Assembly: GCA_902779305.1 (NCBI GenBank)
Contig: CACZBD010000004.1
Coordinates: 1-64,000, forward strand
DNA: 64,000 nt
Direction: 5' to 3'
DNA from: an uncultured Lachnospiraceae bacterium
GTDB lineage: Bacteria > Bacillota > Clostridia > Lachnospirales > Lachnospiraceae
In this document: positions 33,779 through 43,128 of the stretch, one piece after another
Layout: every line of letters starts with the position of its first letter
Numbering within the stretch: position 1 is the first letter of the stretch
Made by a program: the position numbers and the translations under genes
The notes under the pieces: model-generated
Seen by the model: the letters and a program-made list of their open reading frames with translations, nothing else
What the model was told of the DNA's origin: nothing
Databases searched by the model: none

Positions 33779-35563
33779 ATGCAGGCGCTGGAATACCCGT
33801 TTGATTCCCAGTATATCATTAAGAAAAAGAAATCTCTGAAAAGGGAACTGTTAAGCAGGGATGTAAAATATGTGGAGAAGAAGATCGCCGTTCTCGGCGG
33901 CTCCACCACGCACGACATCATAGCGGTTTTGGAACTGTTTCTGCTGAACGCCGGGATCCGGCCTTCTTTTTATGAGAGCGAGTACGCAAAATACTGGGAA
34001 GATGTGATGTTTGATAATCCGGAACTTACGGAATTTGCACCGGATCTGATCTATATTCACACGAGCAACCGGAATCTGTATCATTTGCCGCAGCTTTCGG
34101 AAACCGCGGAGGAGATCGACAGAAACCTTTCGGATGAATTTGCAAGATTTCATTCCCTGTGGGAAAAGATCGAACAGACCTATCATTGCCCGGTGATCCA
34201 GAACAATTTCGAATTCCCGGGATACAGGCTTCTGGGGAATCTTGAAGCGAGCGATGTGCACGGCAGCGTGAACTATATCAACCGCCTGAACGCGATGTTT
34301 GCGGAATATGCCGATACGCATAAGGATTTCTTCCTGCAGGACATTCAGTATCTGTCAGCCTGCTACGGTCTGGACCGCTGGGCCGATGCGCATTACTGGC
34401 ATATGTACAAATACGCGCTTGCGGTCGATGCGATCCCGACGCTTTCCTATAACCTTTCCAATATCATGAAATCGATATTCGGGAAAAACAAAAAGGCGTT
34501 TGCCCTGGATCTTGACAATACACTCTGGGGCGGGATCATCGGAGACGACGGCGTCGAAAACATCGAGATCGGCCCGGAAACACCGATGGGGCAGGTTTTT
34601 GCCGAATTCCAGACCTACATCAAAAAGCACAAGGATCTGGGCGTGATCTTAAATGTCTGTTCCAAAAACGAACAGGAAAATGCGCTTGCGGGCTTAAATC
34701 ATCCGGACAGTATCTTAAAACCGGACGATTTTATCCTGATCAAAGCCAACTGGGATCCGAAAAGCAAAAATCTTGTCGAGACGGCAGGACAGCTGGATCT
34801 TCTGCCGGAATCCTTTGTGTTTGTGGATGACAATCCTGCGGAAAGAGAGATCATCCGCTCGCAGGTTCCGGGGGTCATGGTGCCGGAGATCGGAAGCGTT
34901 GAAGACTATATCCGCGTTCTCGATCATGCGGGATATTTTGAAGTGACCGCGCTTTCCGCCGATGACGCCAAGCGGAACGAAATGTACAAGCAGAATGTGA
35001 AGCGCATGGAACTGGCGCAGAGTGTCGGGGACTACGGGGAGTACTTAAGATCCCTGGAAATGAAAGGGACGATCGAAGGCTTCATCCCGATGTATCTGGA
35101 GCGGATCGCACAGCTCACCAACAAGAGTAACCAGTTCAACCTGACCACGCACCGGTATACGCGCGCAGAGATCGAAGAGATCGCGGATTCAAACGATTAT
35201 ATCGATCTTTACGGGAAACTGGAGGACAAGTTCGGAGACAACGGTGTGGTTTCCGTTGTGATCGGCCGGAAGGACAACGAGATCCTGCATATGGACCTTT
35301 GGATCATGAGTTGCCGTGTATTGAAGCGGGACATGGAATTTGCCATGATGGATGCGCTCGTAAAGAAGGCGAATGAGGCAGGGATCAAAACGATCCGGGG
35401 ATATTATTACCCGACCGCCAAGAATAAGATGGTGGAAGACTTCTACGGAAGGATGGGCTTTCACAAAACAGCGGAAGACGCAGAGCAAAACACGACATGG
35501 GAATTTGAAGTCACAGATTCCTACCGGGTGCAAAATCATTATATAAAGGTGAATGAAAAATGA
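33779..35563 (+). CDS. FkbH-like HAD-IIIC protein (glyceryl transfer to ACP)
   Basis: A 594-residue protein in three parts: an SGNH-like N-terminal region (about 30-215, KIAVLGGSTTHDI), an HAD-IIIC domain (about 235-400) with the nucleophile in FALDLDNTLWGG, VCSKN and VDDNPAEREI, and a GNAT-like end (about 420-590, QLTNKSNQFNLTTHRYT). FkbH proteins take the glyceryl unit of 1,3-bisphosphoglycerate and load it on an acyl carrier protein. The next gene, overlapping by ATGA, encodes an ACP, which strongly supports this. No polyketide or ketosynthase gene is near. Confidence 0.85.
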   Translation: MQALEYPFDSQYIIKKKKSLKRELLSRDVKYVEKKIAVLGGSTTHDIIAVLELFLLNAGIRPSFYESEYAKYWEDVMFDNPELTEFAPDLIYIHTSNRNLYHLPQLSETAEEIDRNLSDEFARFHSLWEKIEQTYHCPVIQNNFEFPGYRLLGNLEASDVHGSVNYINRLNAMFAEYADTHKDFFLQDIQYLSACYGLDRWADAHYWHMYKYALAVDAIPTLSYNLSNIMKSIFGKNKKAFALDLDNTLWGGIIGDDGVENIEIGPETPMGQVFAEFQTYIKKHKDLGVILNVCSKNEQENALAGLNHPDSILKPDDFILIKANWDPKSKNLVETAGQLDLLPESFVFVDDNPAEREIIRSQVPGVMVPEIGSVEDYIRVLDHAGYFEVTALSADDAKRNEMYKQNVKRMELAQSVGDYGEYLRSLEMKGTIEGFIPMYLERIAQLTNKSNQFNLTTHRYTRAEIEEIADSNDYIDLYGKLEDKFGDNGVVSVVIGRKDNEILHMDLWIMSCRVLKRDMEFAMMDALVKKANEAGIKTIRGYYYPTAKNKMVEDFYGRMGFHKTAEDAEQNTTWEFEVTDSYRVQNHYIKVNEK

Positions 35564-35799
35564 GCAGAGAAGAGATTTATGAGAGATTAAACGAAGTGTT
35601 CCGGGATGTTTTTGATGATGAAGCGATCTCGGTCAACGACGAAACGACCGCAGCGGATGTGGAAGGCTGGGACAGCCATATGCATATTTCCCTGATCGAT
35701 GCTGTGGAAGAGGAGTTTGATATCCGTTTTGACATGAAAACGGTCGTCAAAATGAAAAACGTCGGCGAGATGGTGGATGTGATCGAGCAGGAAGCATAG
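35560..35799 (+). CDS. acyl carrier protein paired with FkbH
   Basis: A 79-residue acidic helical protein with the phosphopantetheine motif GWDSHMHISLIDAVEEEF (Ser of D-S-H). It overlaps the FkbH stop by four bases, so the pair makes a dedicated carrier and loader. It differs from fatty-acid ACP, which carries D-S-L. It would hold a D-glyceryl thioester for an unidentified acceptor. Confidence 0.88.
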   Translation: MSREEIYERLNEVFRDVFDDEAISVNDETTAADVEGWDSHMHISLIDAVEEEFDIRFDMKTVVKMKNVGEMVDVIEQEA

Positions 35800-35839
35800 T
35801 TATTCAGGGCCAATTAATATTCCAGAAGGGAGAACAGAA

Positions 35840-36919
35840 ATGAAGAGAGTCGGTATACTGACAAGCGGAGGCGACTGTCAGGCATTGAATGCGGCAATGA
35901 GAGGTGTGGTAAAAGCACTGTGGTTCACCTATGAACAGGGCCAGATCGAGATTTACGGGTTCATGGACGGTTACAAGGGCCTGATCTACGGGGATTACAA
36001 ACAGCTGAATTATTCCGATTTTACCGGGATCCTGACACTGGGCGGCACGATCCTTGGAAGTTCAAGAACACCGTTTAAGCAGATCCGCGAGCCGGACGAG
36101 AACGGCCTTGATAAGGTGGAAGCCATGAAGCAGAATTATTACCGCCTGAACTTAGACTGTCTGGTCATCCTGGGCGGAAACGGTACGACGAAGACGGCCA
36201 ATCTGCTGCGCGAGGAAGGCCTGCACGTGGTAACACTTCCCAAGACGATCGACAACGACCTGTGGGGAACGGATATGACTTTCGGGTTCCAGAGCGCCGT
36301 TAATCTTGCCACGCACGTGATCGACTGTATTCATACGACCGCTTCTTCCCATAAGCGTGTGTTCATCGTGGAAGTAATGGGACACAAAGCCGGGTGGCTG
36401 ACGCTGAATGCCGGTATGGCAGGCGGCGCTGACATCATCCTGATCCCCGAGATCCCGTACGATATCAACAAGATCATCGATGCGATCAATCTCCGCACGA
36501 AGAGAGGCGCGTTATTTACGATCCTTGCCGTAGCGGAAGGCGCGATCTCCAAAGAAGACGCCGCGCTCAGCAAGAAAGAGTATAAAGAAAAGATGCAGAA
36601 TAAAAAGTATCCTTCCGTTTCCTATGAGATCGCTGCGCAGATCGAGGAAAGCACGGGGCAGGAGATCCGCGTGACGGTTCCCGGCCACATGCAGCGCGGC
36701 GGAGAACCCTGCCCGTATGACAGAGTTCTTGCAAGCAGACTCGGCACAAAAGCGGCAGAGCTCATCATCAACGAGGATTACGGTTATATGGTCGGTGTTA
36801 AGAATCGCGAGATCGTAAAATTCCCGCTTGAAGAGGTTGCGGGGAAACTGAAGATGGTTCCTACGGATTCGGACATCATTCAGGAAGCAAGGATGCTCGG
36901 GATCAGTTTTGGTGATTAA
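35840..36919 (+). CDS. pfkA: 6-phosphofructokinase
   Basis: A 359-residue PfkA-family enzyme (GILTSGGDCQALNAAMRG, PKTIDNDL, GHMQRGGEP). The phosphoryl-donor positions are mixed: GGNGT keeps the Gly equal to E. coli G104, as in ATP enzymes, while PKTIDND has Lys at the position of G124, as in pyrophosphate enzymes. Known enzymes with this Gly/Lys combination (for example in Streptomyces) use ATP, so ATP is the better guess. A GAAGGGAG site precedes the ATG. It may be co-transcribed with fkbH-acp (40-base gap). Confidence 0.9.
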   Translation: MKRVGILTSGGDCQALNAAMRGVVKALWFTYEQGQIEIYGFMDGYKGLIYGDYKQLNYSDFTGILTLGGTILGSSRTPFKQIREPDENGLDKVEAMKQNYYRLNLDCLVILGGNGTTKTANLLREEGLHVVTLPKTIDNDLWGTDMTFGFQSAVNLATHVIDCIHTTASSHKRVFIVEVMGHKAGWLTLNAGMAGGADIILIPEIPYDINKIIDAINLRTKRGALFTILAVAEGAISKEDAALSKKEYKEKMQNKKYPSVSYEIAAQIEESTGQEIRVTVPGHMQRGGEPCPYDRVLASRLGTKAAELIINEDYGYMVGVKNREIVKFPLEEVAGKLKMVPTDSDIIQEARMLGISFGD

Positions 36920-36938
36920 GGATCAGTGAGGATTTTTC

Positions 36939-38495
36939 ATGTCGTATACGGCATTATACAGAAAATGGAGACCGGACCGGTTTGAGGATGTCAAGGGACA
37001 GGATGCCATTGTCACAACGCTCCGCAACCAGATCAGATCGGACAGGATCGGACATGCGTATCTGTTCTGCGGAACCAGAGGCACCGGCAAGACCACGGTG
37101 GCAAAGATCCTGGCAAAGGCTGTAAACTGTGAGAATCCGCAGAACGGAAGTCCTTGCGGAGAATGCAGAAGCTGCAAGATGATCGCATCCGGGGGATCTT
37201 TGAATGTCATCGAGATTGACGCGGCCAGCAACAATGGTGTGGACAACATCCGCGAGATCCGGGAGGAAGTGGCATATTCTCCGGCTGACGGGAAATACAA
37301 GGTGTATATCATAGACGAGGCGCACATGCTCTCGCCGGGCGCGTTTAATGCGCTTTTAAAAACACTGGAAGAACCGCCCGCCTATGTGATCTTTATCCTG
37401 GCAACAACCGAAGTACACAGGATCCCGATCACAATCCTTTCCCGCTGCCAGCGCTATGATTTCAAAAGGATCTCCGTGGAAATGATCATGGAGCGGCTGA
37501 ATGAGCTGATGAATGCGGAGGGGATCGAGGCAGAGGAAAAGGCTGTCCGCTATATCGCTAAAACCGCGGACGGCGCGATGCGCGATGCCTTAAGCCTGCT
37601 CGATCAGTGCGCGGCGTTCTATTTTGAACAGAAACTGACTTATGAAAAGGTGCTGGAAGTGCTCGGCGCCGTCGACACGGGAACTTTCTCGGATCTGTTA
37701 AGACAGCTGATGACCAGAAATGTTCCGGCCGCCATCAAAACGCTTGAAGACGCGGTCATGCGGGGCAGGGATCTGAAGCAGTTTGCGGCGGACTTTACCT
37801 GGTATTTACGGAATCTGTTGCTGGTCAAATCCACGGAAGATGTCGAAGACCTTCTGGACATCTCGGCGGAAAACCAGCAGCGTCTGAAAGAAGAGGCAGA
37901 GGTGATCGACCAGGATACGCTGATGCGGTATATCCGGATCTTCTCGGAACTGTCCGATAATCTGCGGTATGCCGTGCAGAAGCGCGTTGTTTTTGAAATG
38001 GCGATCATCAGGATCTGCCGGCCGAGCATGGAAACCGATCCCGAAGCGCTTTTGGAACGCATCCGCGTGCTTGAGGAAAAACTGGAAAACGGTGATTTTG
38101 CCGTATCTTCAGCAGGACTTGCGACGGAAGAAACCGATACGGGCTCTGCATCAGAACCGCCGGAATGCCCGAAAGCCCTGACGGAAGATATCAAAAAGGT
38201 CGTATCCAACTGGCCTTCGATCATGGCAAATATGCCGGGCGGCGTTTCAGGGTTTCTGCAGAACGCAAAACTGACCGCCAGAGAGGACAATAAACTGCTG
38301 ATCGCGGTACAGGAACCGTTTATTGCGGACTATATGAAAAAAGAGATCACACGGAGCCAGCTTTCGAAGACGTTTCAAAAGGTGATCGGAAAAGAAGTGG
38401 ATTTTGACGTGATCGTTGTGGAAGAGAAGAATTTCAGACGTGAATATGTGGATCTGAGCAAAGTCATCCATATGGAAGTCGAAACCGAAGAATAA
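36939..38495 (+). CDS. dnaX: DNA polymerase III subunit gamma/tau
   Basis: A 518-residue clamp-loader ATPase. Walker [10 protein letters not shown], a four-Cys zinc site (C-x-CGECRSC region), Walker [10 protein letters not shown], and the SRC arginine finger region [11 protein letters not shown] are all in the first 190 residues. Domain III follows to about 370, then a short acidic linker and a C-terminal domain. It is followed closely by ybaB and recR, the classical bacterial order. No obvious need for frameshifting: the C-terminal domain is short. Confidence 0.95.
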   Translation: MSYTALYRKWRPDRFEDVKGQDAIVTTLRNQIRSDRIGHAYLFCGTRGTGKTTVAKILAKAVNCENPQNGSPCGECRSCKMIASGGSLNVIEIDAASNNGVDNIREIREEVAYSPADGKYKVYIIDEAHMLSPGAFNALLKTLEEPPAYVIFILATTEVHRIPITILSRCQRYDFKRISVEMIMERLNELMNAEGIEAEEKAVRYIAKTADGAMRDALSLLDQCAAFYFEQKLTYEKVLEVLGAVDTGTFSDLLRQLMTRNVPAAIKTLEDAVMRGRDLKQFAADFTWYLRNLLLVKSTEDVEDLLDISAENQQRLKEEAEVIDQDTLMRYIRIFSELSDNLRYAVQKRVVFEMAIIRICRPSMETDPEALLERIRVLEEKLENGDFAVSSAGLATEETDTGSASEPPECPKALTEDIKKVVSNWPSIMANMPGGVSGFLQNAKLTAREDNKLLIAVQEPFIADYMKKEITRSQLSKTFQKVIGKEVDFDVIVVEEKNFRREYVDLSKVIHMEVETEE

Positions 38496-38515
38496 ACGCG
38501 GCAGGAGGAATAAAA

Positions 38516-38860
38516 ATGGCAAAAAGAGGTGGGTTTCCCGGCGGAATGGGAATGCCCGGAAACATGAACAATCTGATGAAGCAGGCGCAGAGAATGCAGC
38601 GTCAGATGGAAGAAAGCCAGAAAGAAATGGAAACCAGAGAGTTTACGGCTACGGCTGGCGGCGGCGCCGTGGAGGTAACGGTTTCCGGAAAGAAAGAAGT
38701 GACTAAGGTGACGCTGAAGCCGGAAGTGGTGGACCCGGAAGACATAGAGATGCTTGAGGATCTGATCATGGCGGCGGTCAACGAAGCGTACCGGAAAGTG
38801 GAAGAAGAAACACAGAATGCGATGAGCAAATTTACCGGCGGAATGGGGCTGCCGTTCTGA
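38516..38860 (+). CDS. ybaB: YbaB/EbfC nucleoid-associated protein
   Basis: A 114-residue protein with the Met/Gly-rich start typical of Firmicute homologues ([30 protein letters not shown]), a coiled helix, and the core [24 protein letters not shown]. It binds DNA as a dimer. The position between dnaX and recR is conserved. The stop overlaps the recR start (TGATG). Confidence 0.95.
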   Translation: MAKRGGFPGGMGMPGNMNNLMKQAQRMQRQMEESQKEMETREFTATAGGGAVEVTVSGKKEVTKVTLKPEVVDPEDIEMLEDLIMAAVNEAYRKVEEETQNAMSKFTGGMGLPF

Positions 38861-39456
38861 TGGACCTGTACAGTGGATATATCAACAAATTGATCGCGGA
38901 GTTGTCCGTTCTCCCCGGCATCGGGAATAAATCGGCACAGCGCCTTGCTTTTCACATCATCAATATGCCCAAGGAAAGCGTAAAGCGCCTGGCGGATACG
39001 ATGGTGGAGACCAGGGAAAAGATCCGTTACTGCAAACAGTGCTGCACGCTGACGGATGCGGAACTCTGTCCGGTATGCAACAATCCGTCCAGAAACAGCA
39101 AGGTGATCATGGTGGTCGAAAACACAAGGGATCTGACGGCTTATGAGAGAACACACCGGTATGACGGAGTCTACCATGTTCTGCACGGCGCCATCAATCC
39201 GACGCTCGGGATCGGTCCGAACGAGATCCGCCTCAAAGAACTGCTGCAGAGACTGCAGGGTCCGGTCGATGAGGTGATCATTGCGACCAATTCCAGCATT
39301 GAGGGCGAGACCACGGCCATGTATATCAGCAAACTGATCAAACCGACGGGGATCAAAGTCACCAGGATCGCAAGCGGTGTACCCGTGGGCGGAGAACTGG
39401 AATATATAGATGAAGTCACGCTCTCTCGCGCTTTGGAAGCGAGAGTGGAACTATAA
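38860..39456 (+). CDS. recR: recombination protein RecR
   Basis: A 198-residue protein: helix-hairpin-helix LPGIGNKSAQRLAFHI, a four-Cys zinc finger (CKQCCTLTDAELCPVC) and a Toprim domain (VVENTRDLTAYERT, IIATNSSIEGETTAMYI). It acts with RecO and RecF in gap repair. Full length. Confidence 0.96.
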   Translation: MDLYSGYINKLIAELSVLPGIGNKSAQRLAFHIINMPKESVKRLADTMVETREKIRYCKQCCTLTDAELCPVCNNPSRNSKVIMVVENTRDLTAYERTHRYDGVYHVLHGAINPTLGIGPNEIRLKELLQRLQGPVDEVIIATNSSIEGETTAMYISKLIKPTGIKVTRIASGVPVGGELEYIDEVTLSRALEARVEL

Positions 39457-39489
39457 AATAAATCTGAACATCATCGGGAGGAGAAACAA

Positions 39490-40527
39490 ATGAGCGTTAC
39501 GATCAGAGAATTCGGAAAAATGCCGGACGGCAGACAGGTTTATATCTACACGATCGAAAATGCCGGGATGAAGGCGGAGGTCACCAATATCGGAGCCTGC
39601 CTGGTTTCCCTGTATGTGCCTGACAAAAACGGAAAGGTTGACGATCTGGTCCTCGGGTTTGACACCGTGGAAGGATACCTTGAGAATGAATGCTTCTTCG
39701 GCGCAACGATCGGAAGAAGCGCCAACAGGATCGGCGGGGCCAAGTTTACGATCGACGGGAAGACTTACGAGGTTGCCAAAAACGAAGGGGAAAACAATCT
39801 TCATACGGATTTTGACAAAGGCTTTCACAAGCAGTACTGGGATGCGATCACGTCCGAAGACAGTGTGAGATTCTCTTATTCGGAAAAGGATCTGGAAACC
39901 GGCTTCCCCGGAAATCTGGACATTTCCGTGACCTATTCCCTGACGCCTTCTCACGAACTGATCCTGCATTACGAAGGCATCAGCGACAAAAAAACACTGA
40001 TCAACTTAACGAACCACAGTTATTTTAATCTTTACGGACATGACCACGGCGATATTTCGGATACCCTGCTGCAACTTGAGGCCGACAGGTTCACACCGGT
40101 CGTCAAAGGCGCGATCCCGACCGGGGAACTGGCGCCGGTGGCAGGCGGACCGCTTGATTTTACACAGTGGAAAGAGATCGGCAAAGAGATCGATACGGAT
40201 ATTGAACAGCTTGATCTGGTCGGCGGATACGATCATAATTTTGCCGTTACCGGGTATTCCGGACAGTTAAAGAGGGTTGCAGGCGCAAAAGCCGGCGGCA
40301 GGGAAATGACAGTCTATTCGGATCTTCCTGGACTTCAGTTCTATGCAGGCAATTTCATCAAAGACCTGAAGGGAAAAGGCGGCGTGACTTACGGCAAACG
40401 CCACGCATTCTGCTTGGAAACCCAGTATTTCCCGAACAGCATCAATCAGGAAGGATTTCTCAAACCGGTCTTTGATGCCGGACAAAAATATGAAACAGAA
40501 ACGATCTATCAGTTCAGTTGGGAGTAA
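39490..40527 (+). CDS. galM: aldose 1-epimerase (galactose mutarotase)
   Basis: A 345-residue GalM: RSANRIGGAKFTIDGKTYEVAKNEGENNLH contains the substrate-binding Arg and His, NLTNHSYFNLYGH the catalytic His, and FCLETQYFPNSINQ the catalytic Glu. It interconverts alpha and beta sugar anomers in the cytosol. The ribosome site GGGAGGAG is strong. The downstream gene starts three bases after the stop. Confidence 0.94.
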   Translation: MSVTIREFGKMPDGRQVYIYTIENAGMKAEVTNIGACLVSLYVPDKNGKVDDLVLGFDTVEGYLENECFFGATIGRSANRIGGAKFTIDGKTYEVAKNEGENNLHTDFDKGFHKQYWDAITSEDSVRFSYSEKDLETGFPGNLDISVTYSLTPSHELILHYEGISDKKTLINLTNHSYFNLYGHDHGDISDTLLQLEADRFTPVVKGAIPTGELAPVAGGPLDFTQWKEIGKEIDTDIEQLDLVGGYDHNFAVTGYSGQLKRVAGAKAGGREMTVYSDLPGLQFYAGNFIKDLKGKGGVTYGKRHAFCLETQYFPNSINQEGFLKPVFDAGQKYETETIYQFSWE

Positions 40528-40529
40528 TC

Positions 40530-42368
40530 ATGGCAACAGACCCGGAGAAAAAGCGTAAAAGGGACCAGTTTTCCGTCACGATCGTCGGGATCGTTATCTA
40601 CTCGATCCTGCTGATCGGGATCGTGGCGGGTACTTATCTGGGAATCAAAACGTTTTATAAAAATCACCAGAAAAAAGTAGACGAGGCCGTGGCCAAAGCC
40701 GAAGAAGAGCTGGAAGAACGGTATAAAGCCGAAGCACAGTCGGCGATCACGGAGGAAGCGGAAGAAGAGGCGCCCGAGGAAGAACCTGAGGTTGTCGAAG
40801 AGGTACCGGAAGAACTTCCGGAGCACCTTCTGGATGTTACGGGCGTGATCGACACGGAAACCATGGTGATCGACTATGATCAGATCGTGGCGGAGCCGAA
40901 AAAGCGCAATCCGAACTATGTCTGGAAGGATACGGTCTTTTCCAGACTGGAAAATGTGCAGGATCCTGCATCCGCGCCGGTGAACACCTTTGAGTTCAGC
41001 CGGAAATACGCGGTTACGGATGAGGATAAAAAGCTCGAATTCATGATCTTTACCAATCCGGACAAAGGAAAGGTGGAAAAGATCACGACCAAGGAATACT
41101 GCGGGGAAGATGTCGAGGTTCTGAATTATTATTATGAGAACGGAAACATCAATTATGTGACGCAATACCGCCAGACCGTGGATGTTCCCATCGATCCGTC
41201 CACGAAGAACGTACAGTCGCGTTATTATTTCAGCGGCGACACGATGGTGCGCTATATTTTCTGCGAAGATGACAAGGCGACGGAATACCGCGTATCCGAG
41301 ATGGACAAGTACAGCGAGGGAACCGTCGGACAGTATGATTATCTGGAAGCCGGGATCTTAAACAAGGCCTATATCAATTACAACGTCATCAAGCTTCTGC
41401 CGGAATACGAAAAGGTGGAAGGCTATGTGATGGATGAATTCAACACCGCCTTAAACGAAGTTTCGGTCACGGTCTATGATGAAATAGAGGATGAAGTCGT
41501 AAAAACGGAGACCAACGGAGACGGTTACTACAGTTTTGACCTTCCCATCGACAGGTCCAAAACCTATAAGATCAAGATCGAAAAGGGAACGCTTGACAGC
41601 GTGGAAGTCCACAATATCCGTGCTTTGAACGGGTCCGCAAGCATGGAGATCGAGCCTGTATACATGGCTTACACCGAAACAGGCGCGATCTATAACACGC
41701 AGATCCTTGTCAGAGATGCCGCAAATGCGATCACAGGACTTCCCGAAGCAACGATCCGGATCCGCGCCGGGATCAACAATTACGAAGGGGAAGTGCTCGC
41801 AACGGGGACACTCGATGTGACCGGAGCCATCACCGCGCCTTTGAAAGCCGGCTGCTATACGGCGGAAGTGCAGAAGGGCGGCTACGAAACCTGCTTCTTT
41901 ACGATCATCGTGAAATCGGATCATCAGGCGGTTTTGGGCTATGCGGTAGCCGATGTCGGGGAAGACGAGGTCGTCACGATCCTTTCCTGGGATTCCACAC
42001 CGCTGGATCTGGATCTCCGGATCTTCTCCTCGTCAGGGAAAAGGAGCAACCGCTCGGGGATCGACAGTGTCGGCTCCACCATGGCGGAGATGATCCGCAC
42101 CACACAGCTTGGTTCGGACACCTTTGAATGCTATGTTTCGGATTACAGCAACTGTACGGGCGGAGACCTGTATTCCTACAGTATGTCTTCTTCCAATGCC
42201 TATGTTTCGATCTATTCCGCAGACGGTCTGCAGGCGATGTTCCATGTGCCCGTGGCGCACATGGGTGTAGTCTGGAAACCGTACGAGATCAGAAATGCCA
42301 GAGTCCTGCCGATCAACGAGTATTACTATCATACGGAGAGTGACAGCATCTGGATGAAGAAGGAATAG
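40530..42368 (+). CDS. membrane-anchored protein with Cna-B-like repeats
   Basis: A 612-residue protein: basic N-terminus, one helix (about 13-35), a Glu-rich coiled stretch (40-95) and then a large extracytoplasmic part. Around 295-375 (VEGYVMDEFNTALNEVSVTVYD, then DGYYSFDLP) is a carboxypeptidase-regulatory or Cna-B-like beta sandwich, and a second similar unit follows (about 385-465). About 475-600 resembles DUF2135-type beta domains (ILSWDSTPLDLDLRIFS). ATG 40530 has GGGAG nine bases upstream. It probably extends from the membrane through the wall. No sortase signal is seen. Confidence 0.65.
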   Translation: MATDPEKKRKRDQFSVTIVGIVIYSILLIGIVAGTYLGIKTFYKNHQKKVDEAVAKAEEELEERYKAEAQSAITEEAEEEAPEEEPEVVEEVPEELPEHLLDVTGVIDTETMVIDYDQIVAEPKKRNPNYVWKDTVFSRLENVQDPASAPVNTFEFSRKYAVTDEDKKLEFMIFTNPDKGKVEKITTKEYCGEDVEVLNYYYENGNINYVTQYRQTVDVPIDPSTKNVQSRYYFSGDTMVRYIFCEDDKATEYRVSEMDKYSEGTVGQYDYLEAGILNKAYINYNVIKLLPEYEKVEGYVMDEFNTALNEVSVTVYDEIEDEVVKTETNGDGYYSFDLPIDRSKTYKIKIEKGTLDSVEVHNIRALNGSASMEIEPVYMAYTETGAIYNTQILVRDAANAITGLPEATIRIRAGINNYEGEVLATGTLDVTGAITAPLKAGCYTAEVQKGGYETCFFTIIVKSDHQAVLGYAVADVGEDEVVTILSWDSTPLDLDLRIFSSSGKRSNRSGIDSVGSTMAEMIRTTQLGSDTFECYVSDYSNCTGGDLYSYSMSSSNAYVSIYSADGLQAMFHVPVAHMGVVWKPYEIRNARVLPINEYYYHTESDSIWMKKE

Positions 42369-42375
42369 ATTTTAC

Positions 42376-42404
42376 TTGTTTTTAATAAGTAGATAGACTA
42401 TCAT
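42376..42404 (+). promoter_or_regulatory. promoter of the Gln-rich secreted protein
   Basis: TTGTTT (42376-42381), a 17-base spacer and TATCAT (42399-42404). A small hairpin GCGGC-TTGT-GCCGC (42413-42426) lies in the leader before the GGAGG ribosome site. Confidence 0.5.
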
Positions 42405-42461
42405 AACTAGTGGCGGCTTGTGCCGCGAGGGGAGATAAGGTCTTTGTTTACGGAGGATCGT

Positions 42462-43037
42462 ATGAAAAAGGGGATCATAAAGTACAGTAAGACAGTTGTC
42501 GTTTTGGCCCTGACTCTGCTGATCGCATTTCCGATGACGAGAAGTGTGTCAGCCGATGAAGCTGCGGATGCGCAGCAGGCACAGCTCCTGCTCCTGATGC
42601 AGACGCCGGAATACCAGGCGGCTCTGGCACTGCAGCAGCAACAGGCTTTGGCGTTGCAACAACAGCAAGCTTTGCAACAGCAGCAACTGGCGATCGCGCT
42701 CCAGCAGCAACAGCAGTTACAGGCAGTGATCGCACAGCAGCAAGCAGCCGCACAGGCGCAGATGGCGCAGTATCTTGCAGCGCTTCAGGCACAGAAGATG
42801 AATGCCTGGAACGACCAGCTGGCGGCGGCGCAGCAGGTATTGAACAATGCACAGTATCTGCAGATGAGCGCACTGAACCAGACATACATCCTGAATGCGA
42901 TCCAGGCGCAGCAGCGTGCGCAGTATGAGGCCATGATCAACAAGATGGGACTGGATTATAAAGGGATGCTCATGAAAGAATACAAGGATGGCCAGTATGA
43001 CGCCATTCAGGCTTTTAAGGGCTATAACGGTTTATAA
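42462..43037 (+). CDS. secreted Gln-rich protein, unknown
   Basis: A 191-residue protein with a clear signal peptide (MKKGIIKYSKTVVVLALTLL, cleavage after SVSA at about residue 31). The mature part has runs of Gln broken by Ala and Leu (ALQQQQALALQQQQALQQQQ) between residues 55 and 105, then a Gln/Ala/Met-rich helical region and an ordinary end (MGLDYKGMLMKEYKDGQYDAIQAFKGYNGL). ATG 42462 has CGGAGG before it. It has its own promoter and terminator. No family is recognised; it looks like a secreted coiled-coil or self-assembling protein. Confidence 0.7.
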   Translation: MKKGIIKYSKTVVVLALTLLIAFPMTRSVSADEAADAQQAQLLLLMQTPEYQAALALQQQQALALQQQQALQQQQLAIALQQQQQLQAVIAQQQAAAQAQMAQYLAALQAQKMNAWNDQLAAAQQVLNNAQYLQMSALNQTYILNAIQAQQRAQYEAMINKMGLDYKGMLMKEYKDGQYDAIQAFKGYNGL

Positions 43038-43079
43038 TTTCATTTACGAAGATCGGATTTGTGCGTGTAACGTGTTTTG

Positions 43080-43105
43080 GGGGACTCCGCAGGGAGTCCT
43101 CTTTT
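43080..43105 (+). terminator. terminator of the Gln-rich protein gene
   Basis: Stem GGACTCC-GCAG-GGAGTCC (43082-43099), extended by flanking pairs, followed by TCTTTT. Confidence 0.75.
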
Positions 43106-43128
43106 AAGGAATAAACAGTACTCAGAAA

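Noticed and set aside
36900..36940. Signal recognition particle RNA upstream of dnaX, as often found in Firmicutes
   Set aside because: The gap between pfkA and dnaX is only about 20 bases, too short for any SRP RNA.
42369..42461. Riboswitch in the leader of the Gln-rich protein gene
   Set aside because: Only one 5-bp hairpin is present; none of the conserved cores of cyclic-di-GMP, SAM or other known riboswitches can be seen.
42600..42760. CRISPR-like short repeats in the Gln codon region
   Set aside because: The repeats are CAG/CAA codons within a well-formed secreted protein gene; no spacer-repeat structure and no cas genes exist in the window.
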